Origin: Gammaproteobacteria bacterium UBA3498
Lineage (GTDB): Bacteria; Pseudomonadota; Gammaproteobacteria; Pseudomonadales; Pseudohongiellaceae
Reading direction: 5' to 3'
Assembly: GCA_002377605.1 (NCBI GenBank)
Contig: DFQD01000190.1
Span: forward strand, 1 to 7,458
DNA length: 7,458 nt
Position numbers and translations under genes: made by a program. This document shows positions 1-6,320 of this stretch, one piece after another (positions within the stretch are counted from its first letter, which is position 1; each line of letters opens with the position of its first letter). A model generated the notes under the pieces. It searched no databases. It had not been told where the DNA came from and saw nothing but the letters and a program-made list of their open reading frames with translations.

Positions 1-787
1 GAACAAGAATAGGATTGCCAAATAATTCTCCTGCAGCCCGTCTTAGCTTCACGATTTGCAAGCAGTCGTCTCCATCTATATTACTTTCGGATTCAGCGAT
101 GGTATTGGAATCCATATTACTAGAGAGAAAATCTTCCGCCTTTCCGACAAGCTTGATCATGTTGTCGTAGCTGATCTTTGCGTCATCATGAAAGGTAAAA
201 ATGCCATGATGTAACAGTACGATTCCTTTTAAAGTAGACCAATCCAAATTTTGAGTCGCTTCTGCTACCTGCCGCGCCAAAATAAAGCCGGGCATAATAT
301 AGGGAAGTATAAGTACTTCATCGCCATAAATTTCTTTTAAGCGCTTCTCGCCATTTGGTGTATTACTAATAGTTACCACCGCATCAGCGTGGCTGTGGTC
401 GACATATTTGTGAGGAATTAATGCATGAAGAATGGCCTCAACCGAAGGCGTCGGACCCAGGGGGTCCAATAAAGCTAATCGCAACTGGCTCATCATTTCA
501 CTATCACTGAGTGAATTCAAATCACCTAATCGCAATAAATAGTCCAGTCGTACCGGTGGAAATCCAGCTGCTTCGATTGTTCGGAGATCCCAACCGGATC
601 CTTTAACAAATAGAACCTTTTCTTCTTCGCCGAATACAGTTTCTATAGTTCCTTTAACCGAAGTATTACCCCCTCCGTGAAGTACCAGATTTTCTTCTTC
701 ACCAAGCAAATTCGAAGTGAATACACGCATGGCGACCTCATCATCACCTATTTCTTCTAGTCTGCTTTCGTCCCAGCGGTTTTTCAT
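1..787 (-). CDS. Bifunctional class II aldolase / short-chain dehydrogenase (rhamnulose-1-phosphate aldolase/alcohol dehydrogenase type), N-terminal part
   Basis: The frame is open from an ATG at 787 to the left edge, giving 262 codons without a stop; the 3' part lies outside the window. Visible marks of the class II aldolase/adducin domain are HGGGNTSVK at residues 37-45 (phosphate-binding type loop), KGSGWDL at 62-68, PSVEAILHALIPHK at 114-127, the metal-ligand pair DHSHAD at 130-135, and LLHHGIFTF at 191-199. This arrangement is typical of the roughly 690-residue fusion of an aldolase with a C-terminal SDR domain, which converts a sugar 1-phosphate to DHAP and an aldehyde and then acts on the aldehyde. 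The SDR half is not visible, so the fusion is inferred. The first ATG is preferred because the Trp at residue 5 matches the family N-terminus. It has no clear Shine-Dalgarno, whereas Met20 (position 730) has GAGG five bases upstream. The substrate cannot be read from the sequence. The gene lies about 40 bases past the exbD terminator. Confidence 0.85.
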   Translation of the reverse strand, partial: MKNRWDESRLEEIGDDEVAMRVFTSNLLGEEENLVLHGGGNTSVKGTIETVFGEEEKVLFVKGSGWDLRTIEAAGFPPVRLDYLLRLGDLNSLSDSEMMSQLRLALLDPLGPTPSVEAILHALIPHKYVDHSHADAVVTISNTPNGEKRLKEIYGDEVLILPYIMPGFILARQVAEATQNLDWSTLKGIVLLHHGIFTFHDDAKISYDNMIKLVGKAEDFLSSNMDSNTIAESESNIDGDDCLQIVKLRRAAGELFGNPILV

Positions 788-821
788 GGGTCTATAGTTT
801 TAGATTTTTTCTTTAGCTTAC

Positions 822-856
822 AAACAAAAAACGCATCTTCAGAGAAGATGCGTTTT
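822..856 (-). terminator. Rho-independent terminator of the exbD gene
   Basis: A perfect 13-base-pair inverted repeat (arms 828-840 and 844-856, AAAACGCATCTTC on the plus strand) has a three-base loop. Read on the minus strand, the stem is followed by a T-rich tail (TTTTTTGTTTG, partly within the stem). It sits 24 bases after the exbD stop codon and before the aldolase start, so it should end the exbD transcript. On the plus strand the right arm also ends in TTTT, so weak two-way action is possible, but no plus-strand gene is nearby. Confidence 0.85.
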
Positions 857-880
857 GCTTAAATTTGAGTAACTCTAGAA

Positions 881-1303
881 CTAGTTAGGTTCAACAATCG
901 ATATATTTGCCATTCCAGCTTGTCGCGCCGCATCCATAATCATTACCAAAGTAGATACATCGGAAGAATTATCAGGTTGGATAATTACAGAGGCCGCTGG
1001 ATTTTCCGCTTTTAATTGATCGATATTAGAACGAATCTGAGTCTCGATAATTGGACGCGGATTACCGTTCAAAATAATTTCGTTATTAGGGCCAATCTCG
1101 AACAAAATATTTCTTGGCTGATCATCCTCTGGAGGTGGAGGGTTATCATTATTGTTATCACTACTCGCTGCACTAATTGCAGTTTCTGAAAGAAAGGTAG
1201 CGGTTACAACGAAGAAAATTAGGAGAATAAACACCACATCAAGCATGGGTGTTAAATCAATCTTGGCATCATCTGCAGATTTGCGACCAGCAATTTTTTT
1301 CAT
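881..1303 (-). CDS. exbD: ExbD/TolR-family biopolymer transport protein
   Basis: The 140-residue product has the standard ExbD/TolR plan. A short cytoplasmic N-terminus (1-17) is followed by a single membrane helix at about 18-38 (LTPMLDVVFILLIFFVVT) carrying the invariant proton-path aspartate at D22. Then come an acidic, proline-rich flexible linker at about 46-64 (NNNDNPPPPEDD) and a periplasmic domain at about 65-140. Members work with ExbB/TolQ to couple proton flow to TonB, TolA or similar partners. The start is supported by AGGAAGG at 1308-1314, four bases before the ATG. Unusually, no ExbB/TolQ or TonB gene is adjacent: the gene is bounded by a terminator downstream and a 177-base gap upstream, so it appears to be transcribed alone. 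The family is certain; the assignment to ExbD rather than TolR rests on general similarity. Confidence 0.9.
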   Translation of the reverse strand: MKKIAGRKSADDAKIDLTPMLDVVFILLIFFVVTATFLSETAISAASSDNNNDNPPPPEDDQPRNILFEIGPNNEIILNGNPRPIIETQIRSNIDQLKAENPAASVIIQPDNSSDVSTLVMIMDAARQAGMANISIVEPN

Positions 1304-1306
1304 TTT

Positions 1307-1314
1307 TCCTTCCT
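1307..1314 (-). promoter_or_regulatory. Ribosome binding site of exbD
   Basis: AGGAAGGA on the minus strand ends about four bases before the ATG at 1303. It is a strong Shine-Dalgarno match and fixes this start. Confidence 0.75.
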
Positions 1315-1352
1315 GACTAGCCAGCTTTCAATAGCTCACACGTAGGATCTAG

Positions 1353-1380
1353 AGTATATCAGCGATATAGCGAGAAGCAA
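1353..1380 (-). promoter_or_regulatory. Candidate sigma70 promoter for exbD
   Basis: On the minus strand, TTGCTT (1375-1380) and TATACT (1353-1358, five of six to the consensus -10) are separated by 16 bases. They lie about 50 bases upstream of the exbD start. The -35 match is weak (three of six), so this is a suggestion only. It fits with exbD needing its own promoter, 177 bases past the TetR gene. Confidence 0.35.
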
Positions 1381-1480
1381 CTATACCTCTAAAGCCTTGT
1401 CGGCTCTTAAAAATATCTAGGAAAGCCAATAACTTACTTGTTACCTCTTCAAATTTTAGCTACGTTTTTGTGGGAACCTG

Positions 1481-2068
1481 TTACTTTTTTAACGTACTTA
1501 CACTATGCTTTATAAGCTCTTTTAATTGCTTGGCATTCTTACCATCTCGCGAATTTACCCGCAAACCATGAAGAGTATTCATGAGCACGTCTGCCGCAAA
1601 TTCAATGCTAACTCCTTGTCTTAATTTACCTTTGGATTGCGCTTCTTTTAATCGAGTAACAATCGCTTTACGAATTGAAGTTAGAGATCCGCGCACAATT
1701 TTTCTCATGTTTTTGTCATAGTTAATACTTTCACAAAGAGAATTAACCAGTAGACAACCCATTGAACGATGCTTGTTTGAAACATTTAGAACAGCTTCAT
1801 CAAAATAAGCATTAATAGAATCCCAGGCATTCAGCTTATTATTCTTTAATGAATTTTTAATTTGCCTATCGACAATCTTATTGTATTGATCTACACAAGA
1901 CTTAAAGAATGTATCTTTATCGCCAAAAGAATTATAGAGAGTGCCTCTATTAATTCCTGTACAGTCTAAAAGTTTTTGGATCGAACTCGCTTCATATCCT
2001 TCTCGCCAAAACTGTTCCATTGCGTTAGTTAATACTTTATTTTCATCGAATTCGATTGGTCTTGCCAT
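1481..2068 (-). CDS. TetR/AcrR-family transcriptional regulator
   Basis: The 195-residue protein is of normal length for the family. The N-terminal DNA-binding domain is clear: MARPIEFDENKVL at 1-13, FWREGYEASSIQKLLDCTG at 20-38, and the recognition-helix end GTLYNSFGDKDTFF at 42-55. The C-terminal ligand domain carries GCLLVNS at 104-110, seen in a ComR/AcrR-like branch whose members respond to small hydrophobic or reactive compounds. Four cysteines are present (36, 58, 105, 112), so redox or electrophile sensing is possible but unproven. The gene is markedly AT-rich compared with the dehydrogenase operon. It is not tightly linked to any target: exbD is 177 bases downstream and the next gene upstream ends 299 bases away. 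A palindrome at 2118-2146 may be its own operator. The Shine-Dalgarno is weak. Confidence 0.92.
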   Translation of the reverse strand: MARPIEFDENKVLTNAMEQFWREGYEASSIQKLLDCTGINRGTLYNSFGDKDTFFKSCVDQYNKIVDRQIKNSLKNNKLNAWDSINAYFDEAVLNVSNKHRSMGCLLVNSLCESINYDKNMRKIVRGSLTSIRKAIVTRLKEAQSKGKLRQGVSIEFAADVLMNTLHGLRVNSRDGKNAKQLKELIKHSVSTLKK

Positions 2069-2117
2069 AATGCTTACTCAGGTTCTTCTATCCAAAAAAT
2101 TAACATTCTTACGATTT

Positions 2118-2146
2118 GTAAATAAAGAAACGGCATCCTTATTTAC
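2118..2146. promoter_or_regulatory. Palindromic candidate operator upstream of the TetR gene
   Basis: Perfect inverted arms GTAAATAA (2118-2125) and TTATTTAC (2139-2146) flank a 13-base centre. The site lies 50 to 78 bases upstream of the TetR-family start codon. Such AT-rich dyads without a following T-run are typical of repressor sites rather than terminators. Binding by the neighbouring regulator is inferred from position only. On the minus strand the downstream arm forms part of TTTACA, a fair -35 element, but no good -10 follows. Confidence 0.4.
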
Positions 2147-2367
2147 CGCCTCGAGCTCTCCAGATTTTGAGCGCGCGCCATTGTATTACAGCCATTTTCG
2201 ATTTACATCTCTCCTAGCTACAAATTATTTATATATTTTGAGTAAAGTTAAGAAGTTCGTTAATTTATTTAGATTAGTCTGTAAAAAATTACAGCGCGCC
2301 GAATTGGGACAAATACATTGAATGAAGGGTTAATTATCTACTTTTGAATTGGTTGATTTTTGAACAA
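2147..2367. other. AT-rich intergenic stretch with no supported gene
   Basis: With the operator region, this belongs to a 299-base gap between the DUF445 stop and the TetR start. It has long A/T runs, a GC-rich patch at 2171-2178 (alternating G and C) and a second GCGCGCC at 2294-2300. One short inverted repeat is annotated separately. A plus-strand frame at 1941-2321 overlaps the TetR gene and has no recognisable protein features. I see no tRNA, no clear small RNA and no strong terminator for the DUF445 transcript. Confidence 0.5.
2279..2294. repeat. Short perfect inverted repeat (CTGTAA / TTACAG)
   Basis: Six-base arms CTGTAA and TTACAG flank AAAA. It lies about 75 bases past the DUF445 stop on the minus strand. 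It lacks a proper T-tail outside the stem, so it is at best a weak transcript-end hairpin or a protein site. Confidence 0.3.
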
Positions 2368-3093
2368 TTATAAATTCGAAATAATGGTGACTGTTAAACC
2401 TATCATTCCTCCAAACAAACATCCCCACACTACCAACCAACCAAGATGTTTGCGGATCATCTCCTGGATAATGTCTTTAACCATCTGGGGAGTCATTTGC
2501 TCTAGGCGCTGATCGATTAGTTTAGCCAGTTTATTGCGAATAGATTCATCATCGAGAACATTTATCAGAGCATCCTGAATCTGATCCTGTAATCCGGAGT
2601 TTGCAAACTGCTCCTGAAAATAATCACGCATCTTTTTTACAAAAGAAGATTTCAAAGGATTGAGCGCATCGCGCCCGCCAACCATGTTTAGCATCCCACT
2701 GAATGATGAAGACATGAGCACGTCTAGAAGAGATTCAAACGCCGTTTCAAGATCCAAGTCATCGATAGACTGCTTTAAAGAAGCACCGATCTTTTCGGTA
2801 GTATCACCTTCGCCGTGGAAAAATTCTTTAAGGTCAGCACTATTAAAGAACTGCTCCATGATCAGTTTGCGAATTCCTACTTTGAAGTCCTCAAAGCGCA
2901 TGGGTATTACCCCGGAACCATAAAGCCCCGGCACCCGCTCAAAGAGCATGTGAATAGCTAACCAGTTCGTAATTCCCCCAGAAAGGGCAAAGAGACCAGA
3001 GTTTAGAATGTATACCTGGTATGGATCAGGAGTAGTCAATCCGATCAGAATCAAGACTACAGCAAATAAATTGCTTACGAGACTCTTATTAAT
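2368..3093 (-). CDS. DUF445-family membrane protein, probable ATT start
   Basis: The 241-residue product matches DUF445 (YheB-like) proteins of unknown function. It has an N-terminal membrane helix at about 7-19, a second hydrophobic stretch with the family signature GGITNWLAIHMLFE at 39-52, and PGLYGSGVIPMRFEDFK at about 55-71. A helical, charged middle region follows (about 80-210), then a C-terminal membrane helix (about 216-241). The start is chosen at an ATT codon at 3093. The frame runs open to a TGA about 45 bases further upstream with no ATG or GTG. The residues encoded from this ATT (NKSLVSNLFAVVLILIG) give the complete first helix expected of the family. AGGAG stands seven bases before it. 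The only canonical choice, TTG at 3054, lacks a Shine-Dalgarno and removes 13 residues of that helix. The gene follows the dehydrogenase gene by 70 bases and probably shares its transcript. Confidence 0.85.
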   Translation of the reverse strand: MNKSLVSNLFAVVLILIGLTTPDPYQVYILNSGLFALSGGITNWLAIHMLFERVPGLYGSGVIPMRFEDFKVGIRKLIMEQFFNSADLKEFFHGEGDTTEKIGASLKQSIDDLDLETAFESLLDVLMSSSFSGMLNMVGGRDALNPLKSSFVKKMRDYFQEQFANSGLQDQIQDALINVLDDESIRNKLAKLIDQRLEQMTPQMVKDIIQEMIRKHLGWLVVWGCLFGGMIGLTVTIISNL

Positions 3094-3097
3094 AATA

Positions 3098-3150
3098 TTA
3101 CTCCTGAGAAATCCTGCAACACCGCATCATAAATGCAGCTGCGACTGCAT
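3098..3150 (-). other. Two overlapping mini-ORFs in the dehydrogenase-DUF445 gap
   Basis: On the minus strand, a 7-codon frame (MQSQLHL, 3150-3127) starts three bases after AAGGA. It ends in a TGA that overlaps the ATG of a 10-codon frame (MMRCCRISQE, 3130-3098). The second frame spans the DUF445 Shine-Dalgarno and stops one base before the first ATT. The arrangement could couple translation from the dehydrogenase gene onward to DUF445. Frames this short also arise by chance, and no conservation can be tested here. Confidence 0.25.
3101..3105 (-). promoter_or_regulatory. Ribosome binding site deciding the ATT start of the DUF445 gene
   Basis: AGGAG on the minus strand is seven bases from the ATT at 3093 and four bases from another in-frame ATT at 3096. 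It is 46 bases from the TTG at 3054, too far to serve that codon. It is therefore the main evidence for a non-canonical start. Confidence 0.65.
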
Positions 3151-3163
3151 GTTTCCTTTAAAC

Positions 3164-5254
3164 TTACTGATTAGAACGCAGAGCCGCTTCCGCTTGCGAA
3201 CGAATATAATGACGAAGTGATTCTAACTGTTCGTCGGTTAAATCTCTGTAGATCGGCATTCCATTGTCAGACAGTGCACCATTCCTAACAACGTTTTCGA
3301 AAGCTTCTCGTAAAAGAGGAATCCCTGACGCCCTCAAATCAGGAGCAATTCCTGCAGCAATTGCTCCACCACCGTGACACATGCTACAAGTACCATTAAA
3401 TTCCCGCCCGCCTTCAAGAGCTAAATCTTGATTCACTATAAAGTCAGATGAAGGTAATGGCTGTGGAACTAGCGGAGGAGCTTGCTTTGGCAAAATTGCA
3501 GTTCCATCTAAAGAAAACGCAACTAGGCGACGTTCCTGTGCACCATAAGACCAACCATGCTCTGCAGCTTGAGGTCCGCCAAGAGCTGCCATTGATCCAC
3601 CCCAACCCACTAGCAAGGCTAGGTATTGTTTGTCATCAATAGCATAAGTAATAGGCGGTGCAGAAATACCTAACCCAAGATCATAATCCCAAAGTTCTTC
3701 TCCAGTTTCAGCGTCGTAGGCAATTAAGTGACCATCTGCTCTGCCCTGAAATAGGATATTGCTTGCTGTAGTAAGCGTCCCAGCGTTCCAGATATTGTCC
3801 GCCAACACTTCCCACACCTGTTCCTGCCGAACCGGATCCCAAGCTTGCAGTGAAGCTGGCGCATCGTCACGGGTATCGCCACCAGGCCTAGAATTTACTC
3901 CAGTATTAAGTCGCCATTGCTCTCTTTCAAAGTTTTCTATATCAATACCTTCATCACCGTACACAGTGGAAGAATGAATCGATGGAATGTAAGCAAGACC
4001 CGTGTTTGGATTAAAGGACATGGCATGCCAGCTGTGTGCACCAACAGGTCCAGGCGAAATTCTTACAGCAGAAGTTTCGTAACGCACTCCGGGAAACTCC
4101 ACGGGCCTTGCTGTCTCAAGATCGTAATGAGAGGCCCAGGTTACTTCAGTAATTTTTTCAGCTGATAGCAACTCACCGTTTTGCCGATTTATGACATAAA
4201 AGAATCCATTCTTCGGCGCCTGCATTAAGGCTTTAATCGGCTCACCATCGATAAAAAGATCGGCCAAGACTATGTCCATATTGGAGTTATAGTCCCAAGT
4301 TTCCCCTGGGGTGTTCTGGTGATGCCAGAGGTATGCGCCGTTATCAGGATCAAGCGCAACAATAGAATCCAGAAACAGGTTATCACCGCCGCCTGGGCTA
4401 CGAATCTTTCTATTCCATGGCGAACCGTTACCCGTGCCTATGTATAGCTGATCCAGTTCTGCGTCATAGGTCCAACCATGCCAAGAATTACCACCACCGC
4501 CATGACGCCACCATTCACCGGTCCACGTTTCCGCTGCCATCTCCATGGCATCATCTTCAAAGCCATCGGCAGGATTTCCGGGAACAATCCAAAATCTCCA
4601 AACCTGGTCACCGGTTTCTGCGTCATAGGCAGTGACATAACCACGGTTTGGGCCGTTTTCTGTTCCACCATTGCCAATTAAGACCTTCCCTTTAAAGGCC
4701 TTTGGTGCACCAGTGATATACATGGCCAATTCTGGATCGATAGTCTGAGTGCTCCATAGCTGTTCACCCGATTCCCGATTCAAACTTATTAACCTGCCAT
4801 CCCAAGTTGCTACAAATAAGTTATCTTCCCAGATCGCAATTCCGCGACTGTTATCCCATCCTGCACGCATGCGTTCCGGAGCTACCTCACCAACCTGCGG
4901 ATTAAACGACCACAGCTCTTCGCCAGAAGTAGCATCTAACGCTCTTACAATATTCAAGCTGGCGACAAAGTAAATAACACCATCTACAACTAGCGGCGTA
5001 GACACCAAACTACGACTGTTAGGAATAGGGAAGTACCAATCTGGTTGTAAGGCTCCCACATTTTCTTTAGTGATATTAGCAAGGGGGCTAAATCGTTGTT
5101 CGCTGTGGGTACGCCCGTAGGAAAGCCAGTTGCCGTTTTGATTAATACCGGCCATGGCATCATCATTTACAACTGTACCCTGAGCTGAAATAAAAGATAT
5201 GGACAAGAATCCAAAACATACCAGAACCAACACTTGATTAATTCGCTTGTTCAT
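3164..5254 (-). CDS. PQQ-dependent quinohaemoprotein alcohol dehydrogenase (methanol/ethanol family, haem c fused)
   Basis: The 696-residue protein oxidises an alcohol (or related substrate) in the periplasm and passes electrons from PQQ to its own haem c. It has a signal peptide at 1-24 (cleavage after ISA), an eight-bladed propeller at about 40-590 with repeated tryptophan-docking motifs (LDATSGEELW, YDAETGDQVW, YDAETGEELW), and a cytochrome c domain at about 608-690. That domain has CSMCH at 623-627 and likely axial Met666 (NGMP). Active-site candidates are E199 and N276 as metal ligands, catalytic D321 (WDYN) and K348 (APKNGFF). Two departures are visible. The usual adjacent Cys-Cys is replaced by Ala131-Gly132 (MRAGWDNSRG). 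The position two after the catalytic Asp is Asn323, not the Asp that marks lanthanide-dependent enzymes. The start has AGGG nine bases upstream. The gene begins 18 bases after the hydrolase stop, so the two are co-transcribed. The substrate is unknown. Confidence 0.93.
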   Translation of the reverse strand: MNKRINQVLVLVCFGFLSISFISAQGTVVNDDAMAGINQNGNWLSYGRTHSEQRFSPLANITKENVGALQPDWYFPIPNSRSLVSTPLVVDGVIYFVASLNIVRALDATSGEELWSFNPQVGEVAPERMRAGWDNSRGIAIWEDNLFVATWDGRLISLNRESGEQLWSTQTIDPELAMYITGAPKAFKGKVLIGNGGTENGPNRGYVTAYDAETGDQVWRFWIVPGNPADGFEDDAMEMAAETWTGEWWRHGGGGNSWHGWTYDAELDQLYIGTGNGSPWNRKIRSPGGGDNLFLDSIVALDPDNGAYLWHHQNTPGETWDYNSNMDIVLADLFIDGEPIKALMQAPKNGFFYVINRQNGELLSAEKITEVTWASHYDLETARPVEFPGVRYETSAVRISPGPVGAHSWHAMSFNPNTGLAYIPSIHSSTVYGDEGIDIENFEREQWRLNTGVNSRPGGDTRDDAPASLQAWDPVRQEQVWEVLADNIWNAGTLTTASNILFQGRADGHLIAYDAETGEELWDYDLGLGISAPPITYAIDDKQYLALLVGWGGSMAALGGPQAAEHGWSYGAQERRLVAFSLDGTAILPKQAPPLVPQPLPSSDFIVNQDLALEGGREFNGTCSMCHGGGAIAAGIAPDLRASGIPLLREAFENVVRNGALSDNGMPIYRDLTDEQLESLRHYIRSQAEAALRSNQ

Positions 5255-5263
5255 TTTAACTAA

Positions 5264-5274
5264 CCCTACTCCTC
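5264..5274 (-). promoter_or_regulatory. Ribosome binding region of the PQQ dehydrogenase, overlapping the upstream stop
   Basis: On the minus strand GAGGAG (5269-5274) overlaps the TGA stop of the hydrolase gene (5275-5273), and AGGG (5264-5267) follows nine bases before the ATG at 5254. AGGG has the better spacing. The overlap suggests translational coupling of the two enzymes. Confidence 0.5.
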
Positions 5275-6250
5275 AGAATGTTGCAATGGGATTCATTGGC
5301 GACCCTGCACCTCCATCAACAGGAATCGGTGAAGCTGTTAATAGAAACTCCCAACGATTTTGCCGAGCTGCTTCTTCAGCCAATGCTTCAAGATCTAGGT
5401 TGTCAAAAAGACGCATACCCAATGCCACAATAGTTAACTCGTGGACTGGTAATAAATTGCCTTCAACTAACGAAGGGCTTACTTCATTGGCATAATCACC
5501 GCCCAGGATAGCTACGCCCCTCGATCGCAACCAAGGCACCACAGAAGCATGGATACCTGAGCTACCAGGTCCGGAACCAGCTGGCACTGCCCAGCGACCC
5601 GTTCTGACAAACAATACATCTCCAGGTTCAACCTGAATTCCGGCTTCACGTTCCGCAGCTTCTAGATCATCCGCATAGATAGGAGTTCCAGGAGCCAGGT
5701 AATTAACACCTTTCACACGGGCGATATCGAGTAGCACTCCGCGAGTAACAATGCCTTCTTTTACATCAGCAATGTCTAAATGTTCGCAGCCGTTTTCTGT
5801 AATCGTGTCTGCACCATAACCATTGTACATCCGCCCATCTTTAAGCACGTGGCAAAGTGAATCGAGATGGCTGTGAAGTAAACCGTGATAAGAAAAAGTG
5901 ACTCGCTCCATCGCAGCATGCACTGGAGCTTCAATTGTTGTGACTTCGGAATCGAAAGGAGGAGGATCACCCAGGCTACGATCAACCGTGTAATTGTGTG
6001 CCAAAGACACCGAGACCCCGGATTGAACAAGTCTAGTAGCGGAAATTCGTTTAGCAGCGGTAATCAAGTTTAGCGTGCCTAATACGTCATCATCCCCCCA
6101 TCGCCCCCAATTCGAGAGCTCCCCCATCCATTGATCCACCTGAGCTGCGGTGACATCTCGATCGGATTGAGCATACAAGGCAAATGAACCAAAAAAGAAT
6201 AATAGGAGCGTAATAGCACCAAATTTCGCAAGAATTTTTATCACTTTCAT
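5273..6250 (-). CDS. Exported cyclase-family (kynurenine formamidase/isatin hydrolase-like) metal hydrolase
   Basis: The 325-residue protein belongs to the cyclase family, metal-dependent hydrolases that open amide or lactone bonds (KynB and isatin hydrolase are characterised members). A signal peptide covers about 1-27 (LLLFFFGSFALYA, then QSD), placing the enzyme in the periplasm, unlike cytoplasmic KynB. The metal site is H126-x-H128-x-D130-x-x-x-H134 (HSHLDSLCH), followed by DGRMYNGYG at 138-146. Other family marks are GVLLDIAR at 171-178, the EPGDVLFVRTGRW strand at 208-220, and GGDYANEV at 250-257. The family contains many long, exported members of unknown substrate. The ATG at 6250 has GGAG eight bases upstream and a promoter just ahead, making this the first gene of the unit with the PQQ dehydrogenase. 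Joint action on a single substrate is inferred from the operon only. Confidence 0.9.
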   Translation of the reverse strand: MKVIKILAKFGAITLLLFFFGSFALYAQSDRDVTAAQVDQWMGELSNWGRWGDDDVLGTLNLITAAKRISATRLVQSGVSVSLAHNYTVDRSLGDPPPFDSEVTTIEAPVHAAMERVTFSYHGLLHSHLDSLCHVLKDGRMYNGYGADTITENGCEHLDIADVKEGIVTRGVLLDIARVKGVNYLAPGTPIYADDLEAAEREAGIQVEPGDVLFVRTGRWAVPAGSGPGSSGIHASVVPWLRSRGVAILGGDYANEVSPSLVEGNLLPVHELTIVALGMRLFDNLDLEALAEEAARQNRWEFLLTASPIPVDGGAGSPMNPIATF

Positions 6251-6275
6251 TTTTGAATCTCCAATAGATCAATTC

Positions 6276-6304
6276 AGCATAATCCCAGCCAGAGGAGATG
6301 TCTA
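6276..6304 (-). promoter_or_regulatory. Sigma70-type promoter of the hydrolase-dehydrogenase operon
   Basis: On the minus strand TAGACA (6299-6304, five of six to TTGACA) and TATGCT (6276-6281, four of six to TATAAT) are separated by exactly 17 bases. The predicted transcript start is about 15 to 20 bases before the ATG at 6250, leaving room for the GGAG site at 6259-6262. Confidence 0.55.
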
Positions 6305-6320
6305 TTACGCTTTTGCTAGC

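Noticed and set aside
1390..1420. Possible TetR-gene terminator (AGAGCC/GGCTTT hairpin on the minus strand)
   Set aside because: The stem is only about six pairs with a wobble and has no T-run after it.
2250..2320. Possible plus-strand promoter and small RNA in the AT-rich gap
   Set aside because: AT-rich hexamers are expected by chance here, and no structured RNA or proper terminator follows.
1941..2321. Plus-strand 126-codon frame across the TetR start and the gap
   Set aside because: Its first half is the antisense shadow of the TetR gene, and the remainder has no recognisable domain, ribosome site or gene-like composition.
3052..3054. TTG as the start of the DUF445 gene
   Set aside because: No Shine-Dalgarno precedes it, and it removes 13 residues of a membrane helix that the frame encodes upstream behind a good AGGAG site.
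4286..4288. Idea that the dehydrogenase is a lanthanide (XoxF/PedH-like) enzyme
   Set aside because: The marker position two after the catalytic Asp is Asn, not Asp, so the usual rule does not support it.
3448..4681. Several plus-strand frames and one minus-strand alternative frame inside the dehydrogenase gene
   Set aside because: All lie within the strongly supported PQQ dehydrogenase frame and show no protein features of their own.
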